Made by a program: the position numbers and the translations under genes. From Carboxylicivirga fragile (lineage in GTDB: Bacteria > Bacteroidota > Bacteroidia > Bacteroidales > Marinilabiliaceae): a stretch of 64,000 nt of DNA. This document shows, piece by piece, positions 28,840-36,472 of this stretch. The stretch lies in NCBI GenBank assembly GCA_025499625.1, contig JAFMVD010000001.1, positions 1-64,000 of the forward strand, given 5' to 3'. Within the stretch, counting starts at the first letter, position 1. Each line of letters opens with the position of its first letter. The notes beneath the pieces are model-generated. The model did not search any database. It worked only from the letters and a program-made list of their open reading frames with translations, and was not told where the DNA came from.

Positions 28840-29817
28840 ATGATAAAACAAGTTAAGTGGGGAATAATAGGTTGTGGTAACGTAACGGAAAAGAAGAGTG
28901 GTCCAGCCTTTAATCAGGTTGAAGGAAGTAGTTTGCAGGCAGTTATGCGACGTGATTTGAATCTTGTTCAGGATTATGCCGAGCGGCATCATGTACCACA
29001 ATGGACCAATAATGCCGATTCGTTAATACACAACGATGAAGTAAATGCTATATACATAGCTACTCCTCCTGGTTTGCATGCCGAATATGCCATTAAAGCT
29101 ATGAAAACTGGCAAACCGGTATATGTTGAAAAACCAATGGCTGCTACTTATGAGCAGTGTGAGGAGATGCTGCGGGTAAGTAAGGAAACAGGAATGCTAA
29201 TATTTGTGGCATACTACAGGCGTTCCTTACCAGGTTTCTTGAAAGTAAAGGAGTTAATTGAAGATGATATAATAGGGCGTGTATTATATGTAAATATGCG
29301 TTTAACACGACCAGCTACCAAAGACGAAGTTTCGGGAAATCCCTGGCGCTTAAAGAAGGACTTGGCCGGCGGTGGTATATTTTACGATTTAGCTTCGCAT
29401 CAGTTGGATTATTTGGATTTCCTTTTTGGCCCCGTAGTTGAAGCCAATGGAATAGTAAGCAACCGTAGTGGATTGTATGATGTTGAAGATACCATTAGCG
29501 CATCGTTACGATATGAGAATGGTGTTATAGCCAATGGTCTATGGTCTTTTGTAACATCAATTGATGCCAAAGAGGATGTGATGGAAGTAATTGGTAGTAA
29601 AGGAAAAATTGTGTTTTCAGCTTTTGCCCATACGCCTATTTATTTACACATTAACGGTGAAGTAATTGAATTTCCATATTTAAACCCTGACCATATTCAA
29701 TATAATTTGATTAATCAGCTTGTAAATACTATTATGGGAAAGGGAACTTGTATAAGTACTGGTGAATCAGCAGCACGTACCAATAAAGTGATGGAACAGA
29801 TCGTTTATAAAAAATAA
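28840..29817 (+). CDS. Gfo/Idh/MocA family oxidoreductase
   Basis: A 325-residue NAD(P)-dependent sugar dehydrogenase-type protein. The Rossmann segment WGIIGCGNVTEKKSGPA is at residues 5-21, the family EKP motif is in VYVEKPMA (about 97-104), and GGGIFYDLASHQLDYLDFLFG supplies the catalytic histidine region. The substrate is unknown; its place 8 bases after a glycosylasparaginase suggests a sugar or amino-sugar released from glycans. An iron-sulfur flavoprotein gene follows after 21 bases. Confidence 0.92.
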   Translation: MIKQVKWGIIGCGNVTEKKSGPAFNQVEGSSLQAVMRRDLNLVQDYAERHHVPQWTNNADSLIHNDEVNAIYIATPPGLHAEYAIKAMKTGKPVYVEKPMAATYEQCEEMLRVSKETGMLIFVAYYRRSLPGFLKVKELIEDDIIGRVLYVNMRLTRPATKDEVSGNPWRLKKDLAGGGIFYDLASHQLDYLDFLFGPVVEANGIVSNRSGLYDVEDTISASLRYENGVIANGLWSFVTSIDAKEDVMEVIGSKGKIVFSAFAHTPIYLHINGEVIEFPYLNPDHIQYNLINQLVNTIMGKGTCISTGESAARTNKVMEQIVYKK

Positions 29818-29838
29818 TTTCAAAAAGATAAGAATATA

Positions 29839-30468
29839 ATGAAGGTAATAGCTATAAATGGAAGTCCGCGAAAGAAAGGAAATACTTATCAGGCACTAAA
29901 GATGGTAACGGATGTATTGGAGCAAGAAGGGATTGAGGTTGAAATTTTACAATTAGGAGCACAAGAAATAAAAGGCTGTACTGGTTGTAATGCATGTTTT
30001 AAAAGTAGAAATGAGCAATGCATTATCAAAGATGATTCAGTGGATGAATTCATACAGAAGATGAAAGAGGCAGATGGCATATTACTTGGTTCACCTGTGT
30101 ATTGGGCGGCCATTAATGGTACCATGAAAAGTTTTTTAGATCGTGTGTTTTATGTGGCAGGTGCTAATGGTGGACTGTTTCGTCATAAAGTTGGGGCGGC
30201 AGTTGTTTCGGTTAGACGTACGGGAGGAATACCTGCTTTTCAGACTTTAAATCAATACTTGCAATACAGCGAAATGTTTATGCCAGCATCTAACTATTGG
30301 AATGTATTACATGGTAACAAACCTGGCGAAGTGCAGGATGACGTGGAAGGCCAGCAAATAGCACGTATACTTGGTAAAAACATGGCTTTTCTTTTAAAGG
30401 CTGTTGAGCAGAGTAAAGATTTGTTGCCAGCACCTGAGAATAAAGAATGGACGAGTTTTATTAGATAA
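29839..30468 (+). CDS. NADPH-dependent FMN reductase / iron-sulfur flavoprotein
   Basis: A 209-residue flavodoxin-fold protein. The FMN phosphate loop is NGSPRKKGNT (residues 6-15). The compact cysteine motif CTGCNACFKSRNEQC fits C-x2-C-x2-C-x7-C, as in archaeal and bacterial Isf proteins that bind a [4Fe-4S] cluster. GSPVYWAAINGTMKSFLDR is the second FMN segment. It probably mediates electron transfer or quinone/flavin reduction in the cytosol. It follows the Gfo/Idh/MocA gene closely, likely in the same transcript. Confidence 0.88.
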   Translation: MKVIAINGSPRKKGNTYQALKMVTDVLEQEGIEVEILQLGAQEIKGCTGCNACFKSRNEQCIIKDDSVDEFIQKMKEADGILLGSPVYWAAINGTMKSFLDRVFYVAGANGGLFRHKVGAAVVSVRRTGGIPAFQTLNQYLQYSEMFMPASNYWNVLHGNKPGEVQDDVEGQQIARILGKNMAFLLKAVEQSKDLLPAPENKEWTSFIR

Positions 30469-30487
30469 AAATTTGTAGAAATATAAT

Positions 30488-30931
30488 ATGAGCAAAGTTT
30501 GTGTCACTATAGTTTTAATGACTTTACTTTTACCTTTTACTATCATTGGGCAGCATGCGGATTCCATAGAACAAGATTCCATCGCGAAAATTGACACTTT
30601 GTATGGAAAGCAAGTTTACAATATTGTTGAAGATATGCCTGAATTTCCGGGAGGTGAAAGTGAGTTAAGAAAGTATTTAGCATCGAATATTAGCTTTGAT
30701 ACAAGTAAGGAAAATATTAATAGTCGTGTGTATGTGACTTTTATTATTGATACTAATGGAACAGTTGTCAATGCAAGTATTGTTCAACAAAAGAATCCAG
30801 ACAAATTAACAGCTCTTGAAGAAAGCTTACTAGATATTGTAAAGTCTATGCCCGATTGGATACCTGGTGAGCACTTTGGTGAGAAAGTATCGGTTAGATA
30901 TACGATTCCATTAAATATCCATCTTCAATAA
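30488..30931 (+). CDS. TonB C-terminal domain protein, secreted
   Basis: A 147-residue protein with a cleavable signal peptide (about 1-20, ending IIGQ) and a TonB C-terminal-like domain (about 45-147). The MPEFPGGESELRKYL segment is a hallmark of Bacteroidota TonB-family proteins, and the domain ends in the beta strand VRYTIPLNIHLQ. It lacks the membrane anchor and proline-rich spacer of a real TonB, so it is probably a periplasmic relative rather than an energy transducer. It starts 20 bases after the iron-sulfur flavoprotein gene and may be the last gene of that operon. Confidence 0.8.
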   Translation: MSKVCVTIVLMTLLLPFTIIGQHADSIEQDSIAKIDTLYGKQVYNIVEDMPEFPGGESELRKYLASNISFDTSKENINSRVYVTFIIDTNGTVVNASIVQQKNPDKLTALEESLLDIVKSMPDWIPGEHFGEKVSVRYTIPLNIHLQ

Positions 30932-30975
30932 TTAATCTTGGGCAAAGAAAACTATTTGAGCTTGTACACTATATT

Positions 30976-32130
30976 TTAAAACGATTCAGATAAACTAAAA
31001 TAAACATTGGCACTGTTTCTTCCAAAAGCAACATCAAGTGCCAGGTTTATTTTAAATTTCTGGAAAAAGCGATAGCGTATACCTGCACCAATGGAGTAGA
31101 GACCTAAGTTTTCTTTAATTTGATTTGGTTGATCAAATAACCATCCATATCCTAGAAAACCAACTGTACCCCAACGATCGCTAAACATCCATCGGTATTC
31201 AGATTGCAAACTAATAATAGATGAGTTTAAATAATGCCCAGTAATATAACCTCTTAGTATTGGGGAGGCTCCCGGGGAGGCCATTTCGTGTAAAGGTAAA
31301 TCACCAATACCCAATTGAGTATACAATCGGCTTGCAATTATTTTATCTCCATTACCATCAAGTTTTTGATAGGTAGATATACCCGCAGTTATCTTATTAA
31401 AATCATAGGAGTATGATTTAGATGGAAGAAGACTCTCGAAAGAAAGTGTGCTAAACCAACCTTCGATAGGATAAAAAATATCGTCTCGACTGTCGTGCGA
31501 AAGTTTAATACCTGGTGTGTGATACCAGTGATATTCATTCTGATAAGGCTGTGAAACTCCTACTTCTTCCTGTTTTAAGTAGTTGCTACTGAAGATGGGA
31601 CCAATGTAAAAATGGCGACGTGCTAATACCAGAAATGACAAATTAGAAACAAAACCTTCAAATTTTATTTCTCGATAATCATCCTTGGATGCGGTAATGT
31701 TATTGTACAATTTAAAGTTCATTGATGCATAAGCAGCAAAGGCATCAATCCAAAAGCGATTACGATTAAGGTATAAGGTTTGTTTAAGACCAGCCAACCA
31801 TCTGCCAGTAAAATTAAAGTAAATGATGCCTTGAGAAGTTGAAGGTTTCGTTTCGGGGTGGAAGCCTTTGGGGCGATAGATAAATACAGGTAAAACAGCA
31901 ATACCGGCACCAAAAGCAGGATTAAATACAGGAGCTGGAATTATTCCAACATCTTTTTCCAAGGAAGTTGTTACCAGTGAATCGATGGAGTCCATGGTTT
32001 TTTTTATGGGCACCTGCGCAGCGGATGGTAAGGAAAAGCAAAAAGCAAATGCCCAAATAGTAAGGGTTCCCCCAAAATTTAGTAGTCTCTTGTTACTTAA
32101 TGCTTTTAATATCATCCTCAATATTCCCAT
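30976..32130 (-). CDS. Outer-membrane Omp85/surface antigen-type barrel protein
   Basis: A 384-residue protein with an N-terminal signal peptide (hydrophobic to about residue 38, ending SAAQ) and a predicted C-terminal 16-strand barrel of the bacterial surface antigen (BamA/TamA) type. The SPILRGYITGHYLNS segment resembles the conserved (V/L)RG(F/Y) motif of the lid loop. No POTRA domains are present, so it is not BamA itself; such short forms are common in Bacteroidota. Its start overlaps the upstream gene by 38 bases; a second ATG at 32115 gives a smaller overlap. It is co-transcribed with the small membrane protein and perhaps the kinase. Confidence 0.82.
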   Translation of the reverse strand: MGILRMILKALSNKRLLNFGGTLTIWAFAFCFSLPSAAQVPIKKTMDSIDSLVTTSLEKDVGIIPAPVFNPAFGAGIAVLPVFIYRPKGFHPETKPSTSQGIIYFNFTGRWLAGLKQTLYLNRNRFWIDAFAAYASMNFKLYNNITASKDDYREIKFEGFVSNLSFLVLARRHFYIGPIFSSNYLKQEEVGVSQPYQNEYHWYHTPGIKLSHDSRDDIFYPIEGWFSTLSFESLLPSKSYSYDFNKITAGISTYQKLDGNGDKIIASRLYTQLGIGDLPLHEMASPGASPILRGYITGHYLNSSIISLQSEYRWMFSDRWGTVGFLGYGWLFDQPNQIKENLGLYSIGAGIRYRFFQKFKINLALDVAFGRNSANVYFSLSESF

Positions 32131-32443
32131 TCTTTAATTCGATGTGTTTTAGTATTAACATTAAAAAACCAGCAATAAAACAAATGGAGCTTAATAAATT
32201 GCTTATACTTAATACGGTTTCTAAATAATAACCCTCTCGTAATTTATCAAGAAAGCTCCAATTATATGGCAAAATAAATAAATGCATCATTAAAATACAA
32301 AGGCTTAAACCGGAGCCAATGCTTAATAGCAAGGCATCAAAGCTTTTAACTTTGAAATAATAATACAAACAGCAAATGAAGATGATAAGTTGCGGAAGAA
32401 GGAATTTAAAATTCCCTAAGAAATCGAGTTGTGATGCATCCAT
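32093..32443 (-). CDS. Small four-helix membrane protein, unknown
   Basis: A 116-residue protein with hydrophobic segments at about 15-32, 36-60 and 75-103, so three or four helices, and a hydrophilic C-terminal tail. I see no family motif. Its 3' end overlaps the Omp85-like gene, and it starts 22 bases after the kinase stop, so all three genes lie in one minus-strand unit. It may be an accessory to the kinase or the outer-membrane protein, which is inference. Confidence 0.65.
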   Translation of the reverse strand: MDASQLDFLGNFKFLLPQLIIFICCLYYYFKVKSFDALLLSIGSGLSLCILMMHLFILPYNWSFLDKLREGYYLETVLSISNLLSSICFIAGFLMLILKHIELKNGNIEDDIKSIK

Positions 32444-32465
32444 ATGAAAATTTTATGACTTATGC

Positions 32466-34946
32466 TTAGTTTTTTTGTGGTATAGTAATCGTAAATAAAC
32501 TTCCTACATTTATTTCGCTCTCAACCTTTATGGAACCACCATTTCGTTCAATAAATTCTTTACACAGTACCAGTCCTAAACCAGTCCCTTTGTCTTTGGC
32601 CGGACCAATTGCCCTGGTATTTATATCTATGCGGAATAGTTTATTTATGTCGGTTGCGGAAATGCCAATACCACTGTCTTTTACACATATGCTTATTGCT
32701 TCAGTTCCCGAATTAACCTCTAAGCTAATTGCTCCATCATTGGGTGTAAATTTAATGGCATTGTTAATCAGGTTTCTTAGTACTGTTGCAATCATCTCTC
32801 GATCGGCATTAATTCTAATGTCCTCTTCTGCATTGTGTTCGAGTTTAATGTTTTTGTGCCTGGCATCGTTACTATTGAGGTTAAAAATGGTGTTTACCAG
32901 CTCATATAAACTAAAATCAATGGGATTGCACTCAATCATTCCACGTTGCGATCTCGACCAGGTCAATAAATTATCGAGCAAACTATAAATATGTTGCGAT
33001 GAATCGTGAATACGTGTTACAATGTCTTGTTTATCCTCTTCATCTAGCGTTTTATAATCATTATGAATGATGGCACTTAAAGAATGCACAGTAGTAAAAG
33101 GATTTTTTAAATCGTGCGCCATTATTGAGAAAAATTTATCCTTGGTTGCATTTAATTTTTCCAATTCGTTTTTCTGTTTCTCAATTTCAATATTTGCCTT
33201 TTTCAAGGAGGTAATATCCGAATCGATGGCAATCATTTTCACGACATAGCCTGTATTATCTAAAACCGGTGTTAAAGTTGTTTGGGCATATTTTGCCTCG
33301 CCTTCTTTTGATTTAAGAATTGAGTTATAGGCCACAGTTTCTCGATGCGAGCAACATTTATCAATAACTATCCGAATATCTGCAAATGTGCTTAAATCGG
33401 TCAAGTTATATCCAAAATTAGCTTTGATCTCTTCAAGTGTGTAGCCATACATGCGTTCAAAGGCTGTGTTTACCCATTCCAGCTTTCCACTGCCATCCAT
33501 AATAATCACAGCGTTGTCAGTTTTTTGAGCAACCATCGATAATTTTTCCAGCTCTTGATTTTGCTGTTCTATTTCTAGCTTTGATGCTTTTAGTTTGTCA
33601 CGCATTTCAATGAGCGAACGCCCCAGAACATCTTCCTCACTTAATAATTGATAGGAAGTATTGAGTTCTCCTTCACCAATTTCATGGGCAAAACGCGTGG
33701 TTCGTATCAAACCATCTTGTAGTATGTTAGCTGATTTAGCCATGTGTTCCAGTTCATCCTTTGTATTGACTTTTATCAAAGGACTTTTGCTAATTTCGCC
33801 TTTTGCTAAACTATTTAAAAGCTGGGTAGTTGATTCGATTGGTCGCGTAACGCTGCGCGAAAACCAAGCTATTAGTATGGTTAAAACCAATAAACCCATA
33901 ATACCAGCAGCTATTGAAATATAAAAGTCTTTTTCAGCCTCAGCTAATATTACCTTTTCGGGTATCCCTATTCCAAGCGCCCATGGTTGGTTAGTATTTC
34001 CCATAGGTATGGGAGCCATCACAAACAACATTTTACCCTTGTCATCGGTATTTGTGGTATACGAAAAGGAACGGCCATTTTTAATGTCGGCAAAATGTTC
34101 ATGCTGCATATCCCCAAGTAATTGGCAATCGGTGAGTGGTTTTGCAAGGAACTCAACGTTAGGGTGCGCCACAAAATTACCATTGTTGGCTACCACAAAT
34201 GCAAAGCTGTTTTTGAAAGGCGAGATCTCCTTCACCAAATCCATGAAGTGATTAAGAGGTATATCCACACCCGTAAGGGCTTTGAATTCATTGTTTTCAA
34301 TGATAGGAATAATAATGGTAGTTTCCAGAATGGCATCAGGTTGGGTAGGATAATCGGCTGGCATCTCCTTCACATTATCGTAGGAGTAGAAATAGGGATT
34401 AATGATAAATTCCTGATGACTTTCTCTAACAATGTAATAGGGATTGCTGGGATCGTATGAGTCAATATCCACTCTTCCTTTGATGGTGTCAATTGGGCTT
34501 TCCGCAAATAAGCCTGGCAATGATTGGTTTTGAATTACGGGGTATTGGCGATAACTTAAAAAGCGCCTTCTGCCATGAGGTTTCGTATAATTGGCTTCAA
34601 CATCACTTAGTTCCCATTGTAAAAATGAGGCGATATAATTTGGATTACTCTTTAGTATATTGGTGAGGATGGTGAATTGTAGTTGTTCCTTTTCCTTGGC
34701 TGTGCTTCTTTCGCAAGCCAGCAGAGATTGCGCCATGCTTCGGGATATGGCAAAATCGTGATCCATTCTTGCCTTAATCAAAGCAGCCTTTTCAGAGGCC
34801 ACTGCTTGAATGAGTTTTACTGCATCCTGTTTTGCCTTTTCTTTATATCGAATGCTAATGTAACCAATTCCCAATGAGTATATTACCGCTACCGTTGAAA
34901 TGATTATAAGTAATAATCGATTGCGTAAGGGTAAACGATACTTCAT
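32466..34946 (-). CDS. Cache-HAMP-PAS sensor histidine kinase
   Basis: An 826-residue membrane sensor kinase. Order: helix 1 (about 11-30), extracytoplasmic Cache-type ligand domain (about 40-335), helix 2 (about 340-362), HAMP (about 363-415, with the SVTRPIEST start), coiled coil, PAS (about 470-590), HisKA with H611 in MAHDLKNPF, and HATPase_c. The N box LINNAIKFTP, G1 DSGIGI and G2 GTGLGLVLCKEF are all present. There is no receiver domain. No response regulator is adjacent, so its partner is elsewhere. It heads the minus-strand unit with the small membrane protein and the Omp85-like protein. Confidence 0.93.
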   Translation of the reverse strand: MKYRLPLRNRLLLIIISTVAVIYSLGIGYISIRYKEKAKQDAVKLIQAVASEKAALIKARMDHDFAISRSMAQSLLACERSTAKEKEQLQFTILTNILKSNPNYIASFLQWELSDVEANYTKPHGRRRFLSYRQYPVIQNQSLPGLFAESPIDTIKGRVDIDSYDPSNPYYIVRESHQEFIINPYFYSYDNVKEMPADYPTQPDAILETTIIIPIIENNEFKALTGVDIPLNHFMDLVKEISPFKNSFAFVVANNGNFVAHPNVEFLAKPLTDCQLLGDMQHEHFADIKNGRSFSYTTNTDDKGKMLFVMAPIPMGNTNQPWALGIGIPEKVILAEAEKDFYISIAAGIMGLLVLTILIAWFSRSVTRPIESTTQLLNSLAKGEISKSPLIKVNTKDELEHMAKSANILQDGLIRTTRFAHEIGEGELNTSYQLLSEEDVLGRSLIEMRDKLKASKLEIEQQNQELEKLSMVAQKTDNAVIIMDGSGKLEWVNTAFERMYGYTLEEIKANFGYNLTDLSTFADIRIVIDKCCSHRETVAYNSILKSKEGEAKYAQTTLTPVLDNTGYVVKMIAIDSDITSLKKANIEIEKQKNELEKLNATKDKFFSIMAHDLKNPFTTVHSLSAIIHNDYKTLDEEDKQDIVTRIHDSSQHIYSLLDNLLTWSRSQRGMIECNPIDFSLYELVNTIFNLNSNDARHKNIKLEHNAEEDIRINADREMIATVLRNLINNAIKFTPNDGAISLEVNSGTEAISICVKDSGIGISATDINKLFRIDINTRAIGPAKDKGTGLGLVLCKEFIERNGGSIKVESEINVGSLFTITIPQKN

Positions 34947-35100
34947 AGCTTAGGTTTTAGTGGTTTCGAATACATGTTTTGAACCCAATTTAACTGGGTG
35001 TTGTGTAAATGTACTAAAGCCTGATTAAAAATGCTAGAATTCAATCTTTCAATTGATTGAAGGGTATGCTTGTTATTTAATAGTTATACCAATTGTATTC

Positions 35101-35124
35101 CAAAATGATTGATAAATCATTTTG
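35101..35124. repeat. 9-bp inverted repeat after the MoeB-rhodanese gene
   Basis: CAAAATGAT (35101-35109) pairs with ATCATTTTG (35116-35124), loop 6 bases. It lies downstream of the minus-strand MoeB gene; no T-run follows on that strand, so a terminator role is only possible. Confidence 0.4.
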
Positions 35125-35159
35125 CTAATTATCGGGGTCGTTTTGGTTTGTAAACGGTA

Positions 35160-36272
35160 TTAGCGTTCCATATCCCAAGCTTCAATACCTCCTGTTAAAT
35201 TCGTTAAATTGTTATAATCGTGTTGTTTCAGGTATTGAATCACGTGTCTACTGCGAATACCCGAATGGCAATAGATTACCACTGGTTTGTTCTTGGGAAT
35301 TTTATTTACTTGCTGGGGTATGTCATTCATTGCAATATGAAGACTTCCATCAATAAAACCTTCTCTTAACTCTTCCGTTTCGCGCACATCAATAATGAGA
35401 GGAGGCTTAGCACTGTTGATTAAGGCCTTCAGTTCACGTGCACTTATATTTTCGTTTATACTGCTTGATGCATTAAAGGTAGTTCCACAAAAGGCATCGT
35501 AATCCATAAGTTCGGTGATGCTGGGCTTGTTTCCACAGCACGGACAGTCTTCATCCTTGGCAAAACGAATGTTGTCAAATTTCATCGATAGTGCATCATA
35601 TTGCAATAGGCGTCCAATAAGTGCTTCGCCAATGTTGCAGATTAACTTAATCACCTCCGTGGCCTGAATGGTGCCAATTACGCCAGGAAGAACGCCCATA
35701 ACACCAGCTTCAGCGCAGCTTGGAACAGTTCCTGGCTCGGGAGGTTCAGGAAATAAACAGCGGTAACAAGGGCCGTCTGTGGTGCCAAAAATACTTACCT
35801 GCCCTTCGAACTGACGAATTGAGCCAAATACGTTTGTTTTACCGGCAATAACACAAGCATCGTTAACCAGGTAGCGTGTCTGGAAATTATCCGTTCCATC
35901 ACAAACGATGTCGTAGTTTTCGATAATTGAAAGCGCGTTATCCGATGTAAGGGCTTCGTTGTAGGTATTGATTTTTACAAAAGGATTTATGTATAGAAGC
36001 ATCTCTCTGGCCGAATCAACTTTAGGCATATCAATATTACCAGTCTTGTGAATGATTTGACGTTGCAGATTGCTCGAATCAACCACATCAAAGTCCACTA
36101 TGCCGATTTTACCTATTCCCGAAGCGGCCAAATACATTAATATGGGAGAGCCAAGTCCTCCGGTACCAACAACTAATACCGATGCTTTTTTAAGTTTTTC
36201 CTGACCCTCACGGCCAATAAGGGGTAATATGGTGTGTCGCTTATAGCGTTCGAGTTCTTCTGTTGTTAACAT
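35160..36272 (-). CDS. MoeB/ThiF-type adenylyltransferase with C-terminal rhodanese domain
   Basis: A 370-residue E1-like enzyme that adenylates the C-terminus of a ubiquitin-like sulfur carrier (MoaD/ThiS type) and, through its rhodanese domain, can supply sulfur. The ATP-binding GTGGLGSP motif is at residues 36-43, zinc cysteines are C169-x2-C172 and the C243/C246 set, and the conserved Cys186 (PSCAEAG) lies in the crossover loop. The rhodanese domain (about 275-368) has active-site C335 in YCHSGIR. This layout is like MOCS3/MoeZ. No sulfur-carrier, moa or thi genes are nearby, so its pathway cannot be fixed. Confidence 0.93.
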   Translation of the reverse strand: MLTTEELERYKRHTILPLIGREGQEKLKKASVLVVGTGGLGSPILMYLAASGIGKIGIVDFDVVDSSNLQRQIIHKTGNIDMPKVDSAREMLLYINPFVKINTYNEALTSDNALSIIENYDIVCDGTDNFQTRYLVNDACVIAGKTNVFGSIRQFEGQVSIFGTTDGPCYRCLFPEPPEPGTVPSCAEAGVMGVLPGVIGTIQATEVIKLICNIGEALIGRLLQYDALSMKFDNIRFAKDEDCPCCGNKPSITELMDYDAFCGTTFNASSSINENISARELKALINSAKPPLIIDVRETEELREGFIDGSLHIAMNDIPQQVNKIPKNKPVVIYCHSGIRSRHVIQYLKQHDYNNLTNLTGGIEAWDMER

Positions 36273-36472
36273 GATGTTAAAAGGCTAAATATGGGCAACG
36301 AAGATACAAATTGTTTGTTAATTATAATGATTTTAAATAGTCTGTATTGTATAGTATTGTTTGAAAGTATAAGGTTTTGATTAATAAATAAATATGGAAA
36401 TTCGATCTTTTTTTGATAATAAATGTTCAATTAGAGCGACGGATTTTTATTTACATCGCGTCTTAAGTGAAG

